Shown here: positions 14,881 through 23,908 of the stretch, one piece after another
Position numbering within the stretch: the first letter of the stretch is position 1
How the letters are laid out: every line of letters begins with the position of its first letter
Assembly (NCBI RefSeq): GCF_023740735.1
Contig: NZ_JAMRXH010000016.1
Span: 111,277 to 175,276, forward strand
Source of the DNA: Nocardia sp. CDC159
GTDB taxonomy: Bacteria > Actinomycetota > Actinomycetes > Mycobacteriales > Mycobacteriaceae
Direction of reading: 5' to 3'
DNA length: 64,000 nt
The notes under the pieces: generated by a model
The model's database searches: none
Told to the model about the DNA's origin: nothing
What the model saw: the letters and a program-made list of their open reading frames with translations, nothing else
Position numbers and translations under genes: made by a program

Positions 14881-17796
14881 TCAGTCGCGGTTCTGCCGGC
14901 GGAGGAGTTCGTTGACGCTGACCGTGCGGCCGGAGGCGCCGGTGTGTTTGCCGTCTTCGGGGTCGGGGGTGTCGGGGCGGCGGCGGGAGGAGCGTAGGTC
15001 CGACATCCACTTTTCGATGCTGCTGCGGGTGGTGGGGTTCGGGTCGGGGGTGGGCTCGGATGCGGGTGGGTCGGCCGGGGTGCCGGGGTCGATGGGGTCG
15101 GGCTGCTGGTAGGCCTGGGCGCGGCTGGCGGGGTGCGGGGGGACCGGGGGCAGCGTCGGTTGCGGGGGAAGGATGCGGGGGGTGGTGCCGACGGGGGCGG
15201 TGGGGGCCGCGGGGTCGGCGGGCTGGTCGGGGGGGATCAGGCGCGGGGGCGCGGCCGGGCGCGAGATCTGGGGGGTGGAGATGGTGGGCAGCTGCGGGGG
15301 TGTCTGCGGCTGCGGGGAATCCGCCTGCGGCGCGGGCGCAATGGGCGGGATCGAGTCGGCCGCGGTCGAATCCGGCTGCGGCGGAACGGGAATCACCAGG
15401 GAGGAACCCGCCGCGGGCGGTGGGGGCTCGGACTCGGCCGCGGTGGCGGGGGGCGTCTTGCCCAGTCGTTCGGTGGGCGCCTCGCTGTCCACATTGCGAA
15501 CCAGCCTGGCGCGCTTGGGTTTGCGGGCGGGTTTGGCGGGGGTGCCGTCGGGCAGCATGGGGATCTGCATGGTGACCGGATCGGTGACGGGCGTGGTCTT
15601 GACCAGGTCGACCACCTCGTTGCCGCCGGGCATCTCGGCGTGCAGGACCGGCTCGCCGAGGCCGACCTTCTGCTGGATGCGCTTCATCCAGGCGGGGGCC
15701 CACCAGCAGTCGTCGCCGAGCAGCTTCATGGTGGCGGGCACCAGCAGCATGCGCAGCACCGTGGCATCGATGAGCAGCGCCGAGACCATGCCGTAGGCGA
15801 TGTACTGCATCATCACCAGATCGGAGAACGCGAACGCGCCGGTGACCACGAGCAGGATCAGCGCGGCCGCGGTGATGATGCGGCCGGTCTGGGCGGTGCC
15901 GATGCGCACCGCCTCGGTGGTGGACGCGCCCTGCGAGCGGGCCTCCACCATGCGCGAGAGCAGGAACACCTCGTAGTCGACCGACAGGCCGTAGACGATG
16001 GCCATGATCAGCACCAGCACCGGCGACATGATCGGCTGCGGCGTGAAGTTCAGCAGCCCGGCACCGTGCCCGTCGACGAAGATCCAGGTCAGGATGCCCA
16101 GCGTCGAACCGAGACCGAGCGCGCTCATCAGCGCGGCCTTGATCGGCAGCACGAGCGAGCCGAAGGTCAGGAACATCAGCAGCGTCGTCGCGAGCACGAC
16201 CAGCGCGATCATCAGCGGCATCCGCTGCATGAGGGTATCGATGCTGTCCTTCTGCATCACCGGCTGGCCGCCGATGTACACCCGCACGCTGTCGGGGACG
16301 TCCATCGAGCGCAGATAGTCGACGGTCTCGTCGGGATGATCGGGATCCTTGAGCTGGGTGGTGGTCTTCCAGACGTCGGAGCCCTTGGGCGGGAAGCCCG
16401 GGGTCGCGAAGTTCTGCAGCAGTCCGGGCGCCTTGTTCGCCTGCTTGATGACCGCACCGACGGCATTGGTGTCGGCGCCGACGACCACCAGCTGGATCGT
16501 CTCGGTCCGATAGGCGGGGAACAGCCGGTCGAACTCCTCCTGCGCCAGCCGGGTCGAATTGTCCGGCGGCAGATAGCTTTCGCTGATGCCGCCGAACTTC
16601 AGATTCTTCACCGGAATGATCAGCAGCAGCAGAATGATGCACAGCGGAATCGCGACCTTCAGCGGATGCTTCATCACCCACTGGGTGCTGCGACCCCAGA
16701 ATCCGTTCTCCACCTCTTCGGCGGTCTTGGTCTTGCGCATCCACTTCAGGCCCAGCATGTCCACGCGCTTGCCCAGGATGCTGAGGATGGCCGGGAGGAT
16801 CGTGATCGACGACACCGCCGCCAGCAGCACCGTCGCGATCGTGCCGTAGGCCAGCGACTTCAGGAAGCCCTGCGGAAACAGCAGCATGCCCGCGCTGGCC
16901 GCGATGATCATGACGGCCGAGAAGGTGACCGTCCGCCCGGCGGTAACGACTGTGCGGCGCACGGCCGCGCGGGTGTCGTAGCCCTCCGCCATCTCCTCCC
17001 GGAAACGGCTCACGATGAACAGGCCGTAGTCGATGGCCAGGCCGAGGCCGATCATCGACACCACCGCGCCGACGAACGAGTTCACCTCGGTGAATTCGGT
17101 GATGGCCCGCACGATGCCGTTGGCGCCCAGGATCGTCAGGCCGCCGACGATCAGCGGCAGCGCCGCCGCGACGATGCCGCCGAAGATGAAGAACAGCAGC
17201 ACGCCGACGGCCGGAATGGCCAGGACCTCCATGCGCTTCTGGTCGGCGGCGATGGTGTCCTGTAGCGTGCCCGCGACCGCCTGCATACCCGCGACCTGAA
17301 CGTCCACCCCGGGAATCTCGAAGGCGTCCTTCACATCCCGGAAGTTGTTCATGGTCGTGGTGTCGTCGTCGCCCTTGACCGCGACCGATGCGAAGGCGAC
17401 CTTCTTGTCCTGCGTAGCGAGGATCGAGGACGTCTTCGTATTCGGATTGTTCAGCCGCCAGTACGCGGCGTTGACCCCGCCGACCTGATCCGGATGGAGC
17501 TGCGGCAGGTTGTTGAGCGAATCGACGATCTTCGCGCTGAATTCGGGATCGTCGACGGTCTTCCCGTCCGGAGCGGTGTACAGCAGCAGGACGTCACCGG
17601 TGTGATCACGCCCGTACGCCTCGTCCACCAGCCGAGCCGCCACCGACGACTCGGCATCCGGATCGAACCACCCGCTGGAGCTGAGATGTTTCTCCACCCC
17701 GAACCCGTAACCGCCCAATCCGAGCAGCGCGGCGACCACCGCGCCGAGTACGGCGAAGCGGAACTTGAAAACCAGGTCGCCCCAGCGGGTGAACAC
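14881..17796 (-). CDS. mmpL3: MmpL3 trehalose-monomycolate flippase
   Basis: RND-family inner-membrane transporter that moves trehalose monomycolate to the periplasm for envelope assembly. The 971-aa protein has the twelve-helix plan with two porter loops. The proton-relay Asp-Tyr pairs are present: D256-Y257 (GLGLAIDYGLF), the same numbers as in M. tuberculosis, and D607-Y608 (YGLSVDYEVF). After about residue 700 comes a long cytosolic tail rich in Pro, Ala and Ser, probably disordered. GTG 17796 overlaps the NYN gene's stop (TAGTG). The mmpL3-NYN-trmB order matches Rv0206c-Rv0208c. This gene is strong evidence for a mycolate-containing host. Confidence 0.95.
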   Translation of the reverse strand: MFTRWGDLVFKFRFAVLGAVVAALLGLGGYGFGVEKHLSSSGWFDPDAESSVAARLVDEAYGRDHTGDVLLLYTAPDGKTVDDPEFSAKIVDSLNNLPQLHPDQVGGVNAAYWRLNNPNTKTSSILATQDKKVAFASVAVKGDDDTTTMNNFRDVKDAFEIPGVDVQVAGMQAVAGTLQDTIAADQKRMEVLAIPAVGVLLFFIFGGIVAAALPLIVGGLTILGANGIVRAITEFTEVNSFVGAVVSMIGLGLAIDYGLFIVSRFREEMAEGYDTRAAVRRTVVTAGRTVTFSAVMIIAASAGMLLFPQGFLKSLAYGTIATVLLAAVSSITILPAILSILGKRVDMLGLKWMRKTKTAEEVENGFWGRSTQWVMKHPLKVAIPLCIILLLLIIPVKNLKFGGISESYLPPDNSTRLAQEEFDRLFPAYRTETIQLVVVGADTNAVGAVIKQANKAPGLLQNFATPGFPPKGSDVWKTTTQLKDPDHPDETVDYLRSMDVPDSVRVYIGGQPVMQKDSIDTLMQRMPLMIALVVLATTLLMFLTFGSLVLPIKAALMSALGLGSTLGILTWIFVDGHGAGLLNFTPQPIMSPVLVLIMAIVYGLSVDYEVFLLSRMVEARSQGASTTEAVRIGTAQTGRIITAAALILLVVTGAFAFSDLVMMQYIAYGMVSALLIDATVLRMLLVPATMKLLGDDCWWAPAWMKRIQQKVGLGEPVLHAEMPGGNEVVDLVKTTPVTDPVTMQIPMLPDGTPAKPARKPKRARLVRNVDSEAPTERLGKTPPATAAESEPPPPAAGSSLVIPVPPQPDSTAADSIPPIAPAPQADSPQPQTPPQLPTISTPQISRPAAPPRLIPPDQPADPAAPTAPVGTTPRILPPQPTLPPVPPHPASRAQAYQQPDPIDPGTPADPPASEPTPDPNPTTRSSIEKWMSDLRSSRRRPDTPDPEDGKHTGASGRTVSVNELLRRQNRD

Positions 17797-18539
17797 TAAG
17801 CGACTCCTTGAGCGGGGCGGGAGGTGAGCAGGGCCGACAGCGGCCGGAAGGGCTGCAGCCAGGCTCCCTCTTCGGGCAGCGAGTCGAGGCTGACCCGGGG
17901 CAGCGGTTCGCGGAACACGCCCGGGATATCCTCGAGATCGATGAACTCGAGGATATCGGACGTCACCGCCCAGCTCGCATGCTCACGGAATCCCAGCACC
18001 TGCACCGGAATTCCGCTCGCCGCGAGCTCCTCGAGCGGCTCGCGGAAGGCCTGGCCGTCGGCGGAGGCGACCATGATGCCCGCCAAACCCGCACCGCGCC
18101 GCCGTAATTCGATATGCGCCAGCATGTCGCTGTCGACGTCGGAGTCCTCGTCGATCTTGGGCTTGGCGAAGACCGCGTAGCCGACGTTGCGCAGCGCCTC
18201 GACCCACGGTCGGACCACATCGGCGGTGCCGGGGGCGATATTGGTGAAGACGGTCGCCTCGGCCTCCACCCGGTGCACGCTGCCGACCGACAGTTCGGCC
18301 GTGCGCGCCAGCAGCCAGCGGCCGAGCGCGTCGAAGCGGGGTCGATACGCGGCCGTGGGTCTGCCGCCGAGGATCGCGCCCAAGCCCATATCGAGATTGG
18401 GCGCGTCCCACACCAGCAGCACCCGGCGCACATCGCTGCCGGGCGGTAGCGCCGCCACGGCTCCCGGGCCCTCCGAGGCGGTGCCGTGCATTATTTCGGC
18501 AACATCCATGACCTCGTGGGCCATCTCGCTCACGCTCAT
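17796..18539 (-). CDS. NYN-domain (PIN-like) putative ribonuclease
   Basis: A 247-aa soluble protein of the LabA/NYN nuclease fold. The acidic residues expected to bind metal are visible in LLVWDAPNLDMGLGA, DEDSDVDSDMLAHIE and VASADGQAF. NYN proteins are thought to cleave RNA; a target is unknown. It lies between trmB and mmpL3, with an ATGA overlap to trmB upstream and TAGTG to mmpL3 downstream, so all three are one coupled operon. It corresponds to Rv0207c. The conserved linkage of an RNA-acting protein to a mycolate transporter is unexplained. Confidence 0.85.
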   Translation of the reverse strand: MSVSEMAHEVMDVAEIMHGTASEGPGAVAALPPGSDVRRVLLVWDAPNLDMGLGAILGGRPTAAYRPRFDALGRWLLARTAELSVGSVHRVEAEATVFTNIAPGTADVVRPWVEALRNVGYAVFAKPKIDEDSDVDSDMLAHIELRRRGAGLAGIMVASADGQAFREPLEELAASGIPVQVLGFREHASWAVTSDILEFIDLEDIPGVFREPLPRVSLDSLPEEGAWLQPFRPLSALLTSRPAQGVA

Positions 18540-19375
18540 AATGTGATCTTCCCCCAGATGAGCTCCGTAATGGCGCTACCGGCCCGATGCGCCTTACCTT
18601 CGAACTTCGTGACGGGCCGATCGAAGCCGATCGGAGCTTGGGCGCGGAAGGCCTCCGGATCGCCCCCGGTCGCCTCGTTCATGCCGATGAGCTGCGGCTC
18701 TCCCGCACCGACCTCGGCGATGTGCTCGGCGTATCCGGCATGATCGGTCGCCACGTGCAACACGCCGCCGGGCCGCAGGCGGCTGGCGATCAACGCCATC
18801 GTCGCAGGCTGCAGCAGTCGCCGCTTGTGGTGGCGCGCCTTCGGCCACGGGTCCGGGAAGAACACTCGGACGCCGGTCAGCGAATCCTTGGCAATCATGT
18901 GCTCGAGGACGTCGACGGCATCGCCGCGCAGCAGCCGGATGTTCTCGATGCCCTCGCGCTCGATGCGCTGCACCAGCTGGGCCAGGCCCGGCTGGTAGAC
19001 CTCGATGCCGATCAGATCGAACTGCGGCTCGGCGAGTGCCATGGCCGCGGTCGCGGTGCCGGTGCCGCAGCCGATCTCGACGATCAGCGGGGCCTCGCGG
19101 CCGAACCACGCCGTGGTGTCGAGCAACTCGTCGCCGACCTCGCGGCCGATCCGGGGCCACGTCCGGTCCCAGGCCTGCTGCTGGGTCGGGGTGAGCGCGC
19201 CCCGGCGGGACCGGAAGCTGGTCACTCGGGGGTACAGCCGGGATCCGGTGGCGGTGGACCGCCCGGCGACCGGCTCGACGGTTTCGACGCGCCGTCCACC
19301 GGATCCTCCGTGGTCACGCAGGCTGCCGCCTACGGATCCCTCGCTCCCGGCGGTGTGGTTCGCGGCGTCGTTCAC
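18536..19375 (-). CDS. trmB: tRNA (guanine-N7-)-methyltransferase
   Basis: Uses S-adenosylmethionine to form m7G46 in tRNA variable loops. Visible are the SAM motif VEIGCGTGTATAAMAL, the acid loop IGIEVYQPGLAQLV, LLRGDAVDVLEHM, the family signature FFPDPWPKARHHKRRLLQP and GGVLHVATDHAGYAE. The protein is 279 aa; the first ~60 residues are low-complexity Gly/Ser/Arg and variable in the family. GTG 19375 is the most upstream plausible start; a start closer to the LYPRVTSFRSRRG motif cannot be excluded. First gene of the trmB-NYN-mmpL3 operon. Confidence 0.95.
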   Translation of the reverse strand: MNDAANHTAGSEGSVGGSLRDHGGSGGRRVETVEPVAGRSTATGSRLYPRVTSFRSRRGALTPTQQQAWDRTWPRIGREVGDELLDTTAWFGREAPLIVEIGCGTGTATAAMALAEPQFDLIGIEVYQPGLAQLVQRIEREGIENIRLLRGDAVDVLEHMIAKDSLTGVRVFFPDPWPKARHHKRRLLQPATMALIASRLRPGGVLHVATDHAGYAEHIAEVGAGEPQLIGMNEATGGDPEAFRAQAPIGFDRPVTKFEGKAHRAGSAITELIWGKITL

Positions 19376-19441
19376 GGCTCCATTGTCCAGGATCGTTTGA
19401 TCAGCGCAGCAATCGACCGCGCCGTTCGGGGTGGTTCGGGC

Positions 19442-20773
19442 TCAGGCGGCGAGGGTGCGGGCCGGGCGCAACCGCGGCTCGGACTCCTGCCGCAGCGGCC
19501 GCCCGAGGACGACTCGTGTTGCGGTGCCGATCATTTCGAGCAGTCCGCGCAGGCTCTCCAGGGTGGCGGCGACCGACCACACGGTTCGCGTCGTGGTGTC
19601 GGTCACTGGCCGCCCGGCGATCCGGTCGGCCAGCCAGTCCAGACTCAGCGGGGTGCTCAGCGGCAGCAGGGTGAAGTGGTCGCTGCAGCGGTCGCGGAGA
19701 TAGACGACCGTCGCACCCGCGCGGCGATACCGATCGACCTGCCCGTCGATGCCCTCGATGTGGATGATCTTGTCGTGCACCGGCTGCACCACCAGGATCG
19801 GGCAGCGCGGCGCGCTGCCGCCCAGGCGCATGTCGTCGAACATCGCCCGCAGCCCGGGTTCGTCGAGGATCTCGTCGAGCGGCCGGCTCATATGGTCGTC
19901 CACATTCTGGAAGGCCAGCCGCAGCAGCGCGACGAGCGGGGTGAGCCGGGCGGCCTGTTCGACCAGCCGCAGCCCGCGGTCGGTGAGGTCCTCGTCGAGC
20001 ACCTTGCCCAGCGCCGGATACACATGCCGCAGCGCCGCGATCACGATCGCCGGAAATCCGGCGTAGCGCCCGCCGTTGAGCCGCAGGAAGACCTGGCCGG
20101 GATCGCCGACGGGCGCACCCAGCACCGCGCCGGTGATATCGAGTTCGGGCGCGTAGGACGGGGCCATCTCCACCAGCCACGAACTGGCCATGCCGCCACC
20201 GGAATAGCCCCACACCGCGACCGGGGCATCGGCGGCCAGGCCCAGCGGTTCGAAGCGCAGCGCCGCGCGGATGCCGTCGAGCGAGCGGTAGCCGGGCTCG
20301 CGTGGCGCGCCGAAGTTGCCGCTGGGTCCCTCGTGATCGGCGATGCTCACCGCCCAGCCGCGCCGCAGCGCGACGGCGACCAGCAGCCACTCCAATTGGG
20401 TGATGGAACCGGGTGCGAACGCGCCCGCGCGCAGGGCATAGGAGGGCGCGCAGCGCTCGGAGACGGCATCGATGGCCGACTGGAAGGCCAGCAGCGGCCG
20501 CCGCGCGCTCGGATCGGCGTCGGCGGGCAGCAGCACCGTGGTGATCGCGGCCTCGGGGCGGCCGTGCAGATCGTTGCTGCGATACAGCAGCTGCCACGCC
20601 GAGACCCGCTGCGGTATCAGGCCCAGCAGCGCCACCCGTACCGGGCGGCTGCGCAGCACGGTGCCGGGGGCGTGCGCCGCCAGGTCGGCCGGGGGCCGCA
20701 GGAATGGATCACGCGACGGCAGCAGCGGCCGGGCCGCGCCGATCTCCTCGATGACGTCGCCGATGACGCTCAT
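19442..20773 (-). CDS. secretory-lipase family (LIP) hydrolase
   Basis: A 443-aa protein of the fungal/actinobacterial LIP family (PF03583). The catalytic triad is complete: Ser191 in VWGYSGGGMASSW, Asp334 in VVQPVHDKIIH and His366 in RCSDHF. Relatives hydrolyse triacylglycerols or simple esters. No signal peptide is evident at the N-terminus (MSVIGDVIEEIGAARPLLPS), unlike most relatives. ATG 20773 is preceded by GGAGGTTGCG, a strong ribosome site. It lies downstream of nothing on its strand and is divergent from the GTPase-like pair. It is a useful comparison for the catalytically dead relative at 56919-58262. Confidence 0.88.
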   Translation of the reverse strand: MSVIGDVIEEIGAARPLLPSRDPFLRPPADLAAHAPGTVLRSRPVRVALLGLIPQRVSAWQLLYRSNDLHGRPEAAITTVLLPADADPSARRPLLAFQSAIDAVSERCAPSYALRAGAFAPGSITQLEWLLVAVALRRGWAVSIADHEGPSGNFGAPREPGYRSLDGIRAALRFEPLGLAADAPVAVWGYSGGGMASSWLVEMAPSYAPELDITGAVLGAPVGDPGQVFLRLNGGRYAGFPAIVIAALRHVYPALGKVLDEDLTDRGLRLVEQAARLTPLVALLRLAFQNVDDHMSRPLDEILDEPGLRAMFDDMRLGGSAPRCPILVVQPVHDKIIHIEGIDGQVDRYRRAGATVVYLRDRCSDHFTLLPLSTPLSLDWLADRIAGRPVTDTTTRTVWSVAATLESLRGLLEMIGTATRVVLGRPLRQESEPRLRPARTLAA

Positions 20774-21083
20774 CGCAACCTCCTCATATCCCCGCCCACG
20801 GCATACGGATTCCGGTCGTGATCCGGGGACCGCACCGCCGGGGCCGCGCATCGGCGGTGCGCCGATCGACCCAGGGTAGGCGATCGGACAGCTGTGCGAA
20901 AAGCGTGCCCATTTCGAATTGTGCTGTCCCACAGCGCAAGCCATGACACGTATGGATGGATTCCCCAGGGCCGCCGCGATACTCGGCAAGACTATGTGAT
21001 CGAGGACACAGTCAATCGGCCCGCCGCGCCGACGAGCGCCGCCCCGGTCTGACAGAATTTTCGGCCGGAAGGGGGTGTCACCT
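20774..21083. other. divergent intergenic region (310 bases)
   Basis: No gene is seen. The region must hold promoters for the lipase (minus strand) and the GTPase-like pair (plus strand). It has a short hairpin GCTGT-CCC-ACAGC at 20923-20935 and a GATCGAGGACACAGTC segment near 20999. Composition is less GC-rich than the flanking genes. No operator can be named. Confidence 0.5.
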
Positions 21084-22202
21084 GTGTCGACAGGGACCAT
21101 GTCGGCCGGACCGGTCGGCGCGTCCGGCGGGCGCACGCCCGGACTGGACCGGCTGCTCGCCGAGCTGCGCTCCGGTGATCCCGGGGTGGCCGAGGCGACG
21201 GCGGCGGCGATCGACGCGTGGCGGCGGCCGGTGCGCATCCAGGTCACCGGCCGGGCGCGGGCTGGTAAGAGCACGCTGCTGCACGCCCTGGCGCTGATCG
21301 CGGCGGAGGAGACCGCACCGGTGGACGAGCCGGGCCGGGCCGATCCGGTGCTCGACGGGGATCTGGTGGTGTATGTGCTGGCCGCCGTGCTGCAGCCCGC
21401 CGACCGCCGGGTCCTGACCGCACTGCCGGCGGACCGGACGCTGGTCGTATTGAACAAGGCCGATGCCATCGGGTCGCGCTGGTCCGATGCCGTCGCCGCG
21501 GCCGAGCGCTATGCCCGCGAGCTCGGGCTGCCGGTGCTGCCGGTGGTGGCCACGCTGGCCGCGCACGCCCGTGCGCACACCCCGGCCGAGGACGATCTGC
21601 GGACGCTGCGTCGGCATGTGCATCGCACCGATCCGGCATTCACCCTGTCGCCGGAGCTGTTCGCCGCCGCGGCGGCCGGACCCGATGTCGCGGATCGGCA
21701 GGCGCTGCTGGATCGCTGGGGCCTCTACGGCGTCGCATGTGCGCTGACCGCGCTGCGCCACGACCCGGAGCTGGGGCCGCGCCCGCTGCTGCAGCTGCTG
21801 CACGCCGCCGGTGGCATCGAGCCGGTGCACGCGCTGGTGCACGCCCGCTACGAGCAGATCGTCGCCCGGCGCGGCGGCGAACTGCTCGACGAGCTCACCC
21901 GGCTGGCCGCCCGCGTGATCCCGGACACCGGCGCACGCGCCCGCGAGGTGATCGAGGACTATCTGACCGGGGACGAGGCGCTGTGGCTGGGAGTGCGATC
22001 CGGGCTGGCCTGCCCGCGACTGCGCCACCTCGCGGACGGTCGGCCGGTGCGTCCCGCGGACGCCGACGACGCCCTGGCCCGCGCCGAACGCTGGCGCGCG
22101 GTCGTATCGAGCGATATGCCCGCGGTCGCCCGCCGGGCCGCGCTGCGCGTGCACAACGGCTACGTGCGGCTGTGGGAACGGATGAGCAGTGCCGGACTCT
22201 GA
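21084..22202 (+). CDS. P-loop GTPase-like protein (Rv0209-like)
   Basis: A 372-aa protein with a clear nucleotide-binding start: Walker A G56-RARAGKST64, a DEPG that may serve as G3, and NKAD (LVVLNKADAIG) as the guanine-specifying G4. Only about 20 residues separate the P-loop from DEPG, so switch I is very short. The rest is helical, like dynamin-related or IniA-type proteins, and has no membrane helix. GTG 21084 has GGAAGGGGG at good distance; GTG 21075 and ATG 21099 are alternatives. It overlaps the next gene by 14 bases. Position between trmB/mmpL3 and pckA corresponds to Rv0209. Function unknown. Confidence 0.78.
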   Translation: MSTGTMSAGPVGASGGRTPGLDRLLAELRSGDPGVAEATAAAIDAWRRPVRIQVTGRARAGKSTLLHALALIAAEETAPVDEPGRADPVLDGDLVVYVLAAVLQPADRRVLTALPADRTLVVLNKADAIGSRWSDAVAAAERYARELGLPVLPVVATLAAHARAHTPAEDDLRTLRRHVHRTDPAFTLSPELFAAAAAGPDVADRQALLDRWGLYGVACALTALRHDPELGPRPLLQLLHAAGGIEPVHALVHARYEQIVARRGGELLDELTRLAARVIPDTGARAREVIEDYLTGDEALWLGVRSGLACPRLRHLADGRPVRPADADDALARAERWRAVVSSDMPAVARRAALRVHNGYVRLWERMSSAGL

Positions 22203-23673
22203 CCTGCCATCCGAACTGCCACCGGAGCTCGCGGCCGTCGTCGCCCGCTGGAATCCGCAGGGCAGCGCGCTGTTGCGGGCGGTTCCGGCCGATCCGGGGG
22301 CGCGGGCGGAAACCGATGCGGCGGTCGTCGTCTTCGGACCCGACGACGCCGGTACCGCGCTGCTGCGCGCCGAACTGGCCCGGCTCCAGCCGCAGCTCCC
22401 GCTCGCCGGTCCGATCGTCGATCCGACCACCCTGCGGGTGCCGCCCGCCGTGGCGCTGATTCTGCTGGACGCCGGTGCCACCGTGGGTGCGGCCACCCTG
22501 GACCTGATCCAGCGTCTGCACACGAACGAATCTCGGATCGTCTTCGCGCTGAACGGCTTTCACGCCTACGCCGACTGGCGCGAGGTCGTCGAGCGGGACC
22601 GCGCACTGCTGGCCCGGGTGCTGGGCGGCGAACCGGAGATCGTGCCCGCCTCCGCCCCGATGGCCGCGGCCGCGCGCGGTTCCGGCGACGGGGCGCTGTT
22701 CGACCGCGCGGGCGTGGCCGCGCTGCACGCCCGGCTCACCGCCGCGATCGGGGCGCCGGGCGGTCGGGTCGATTACGCCGACGTCGTGGCGCAAGTGCTC
22801 GCCGAGACCAGGCGACGCATTCTCGACCAGGCCGAGCAGCTGACGTCCGGTGCGGCCCTGCGGCAGCTGCGCGAGGAGCGGGCCACGCTGCTGGCCGACC
22901 GCGACGGCGGCCGCGCCCAGGCGATGGCGACGCTGCGCAACCGCCTGCATCTGGCCCGCATGGATCTGCTGCACGAGGTCGGCGCGCGGGTGCGGACATT
23001 GAATACGACGGCCCGTGCCGATCTGGACCGGCTCGGCCGCCGGGAGGCCCGCGCCTTTCCCGAACGCCTGCGGCATGCGGTGAGCGAGCTGACCGCCGAA
23101 CTCGATGTGGTGGTGGGCCGTCGGCTGGCCGAGCTGACCCGCCAGATCGCGGCCGTCATCGGCCCGGCACCCGCGGTCCCCGTGCCGCGCACCGATCCCC
23201 CGCCGCCGATCGGCCCGGATCCGGAGCCGCGCCACCGCGGGGCCGAGGATCATCTGATGATCGCTTTGGGCGCCTCGGGCGGCTTCGGCCTGGGGCGACT
23301 CGTCGTCGCGCCGCTGTCGCTGGTGCCCGCGCTGGACTATGCGACCGTCCCGGTCGCGCTGCTGCTGGGCGGCGGTGTGGCCTACTGGGTGGTGCGGGTG
23401 CGCGGCCATCTGGCCGACCGGGCCCATCTGCGCCAATGGGTCAACGACGCCCTGGTCAATGCGAAGGCACAGCTCGAGCAGCGGGTGGCGACCGCGCTCG
23501 TCGAGGCCGAATCGGAACTGACCGACCAGGTGGTCCGCGCGAGCACCGCCCGGGTGGTGGCGGCCGATCGCCGCATCGCCGATCTCGAGGCACAATTGCG
23601 CCAATTGCAATCCCAGCAACCCGCTCAATTGGCCGCCTGCAACCGCGACCTGGCCATTCTCGACGCCCACTGA
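22189..23673 (+). CDS. membrane-anchored degenerate GTPase-like protein (Rv0210-like)
   Basis: A 494-aa partner of the preceding gene. The N-terminal domain has the strand and helix pattern of a dynamin-like GTPase, with a remnant G4 region (RIVFALNGFHAYADWREVV) but no Walker A, so it probably cannot bind nucleotide in the usual way. Helical arms follow, then a hydrophobic hairpin (about residues 363-402, LVVAPLSLVPALDYATVPVA and VALLLGGGVAYWVV) and a C-terminal coiled coil ending RDLAILDAH. This resembles tandem bacterial dynamin-like pairs. GTG 22189 overlaps the upstream gene by 14 bases, so they are coupled. Corresponds in position to Rv0210. Confidence 0.72.
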   Translation: MPDSDLPSELPPELAAVVARWNPQGSALLRAVPADPGARAETDAAVVVFGPDDAGTALLRAELARLQPQLPLAGPIVDPTTLRVPPAVALILLDAGATVGAATLDLIQRLHTNESRIVFALNGFHAYADWREVVERDRALLARVLGGEPEIVPASAPMAAAARGSGDGALFDRAGVAALHARLTAAIGAPGGRVDYADVVAQVLAETRRRILDQAEQLTSGAALRQLREERATLLADRDGGRAQAMATLRNRLHLARMDLLHEVGARVRTLNTTARADLDRLGRREARAFPERLRHAVSELTAELDVVVGRRLAELTRQIAAVIGPAPAVPVPRTDPPPPIGPDPEPRHRGAEDHLMIALGASGGFGLGRLVVAPLSLVPALDYATVPVALLLGGGVAYWVVRVRGHLADRAHLRQWVNDALVNAKAQLEQRVATALVEAESELTDQVVRASTARVVAADRRIADLEAQLRQLQSQQPAQLAACNRDLAILDAH

Positions 23674-23686
23674 CACAATCGGGGGC

Positions 23687-23714
23687 TTGACCGGGGTAGG
23701 TTTCGACCGAATAC
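23687..23714 (+). promoter_or_regulatory. possible pckA promoter
   Basis: TTGACC at 23687-23692 and GAATAC at 23709-23714, 16 bases apart, resemble a sigma-70-type promoter. The leader to the pckA ATG would be about 190 bases, long enough for regulation. No riboswitch is recognised in 23715-23908. Confidence 0.35.
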
Positions 23715-23908
23715 CGAGTGAGCAACCCCATTCCGTACCGGCCGTCACATCGCGTTAACCTCTTTACACAGGAACCTGGGCGTCCGCTTCGTCCTTGTAC
23801 GTCGTCCAGCCAGGGCGTGCTCATCGCAAGCCGAGCGGGTACCCATCGCCAACGGTGGCTCTCCGGCGTCGCGAGCTGCCGGAAGCCGCCCCACTCAGGA
23901 GAGTTTTC

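Noticed and set aside
15133..17265. A 710-codon plus-strand frame opposite mmpL3
   Set aside because: Asp/His/Gln-rich antisense pattern with no recognisable domain, while the opposite strand encodes all MmpL3 helices and the Asp-Tyr pairs.
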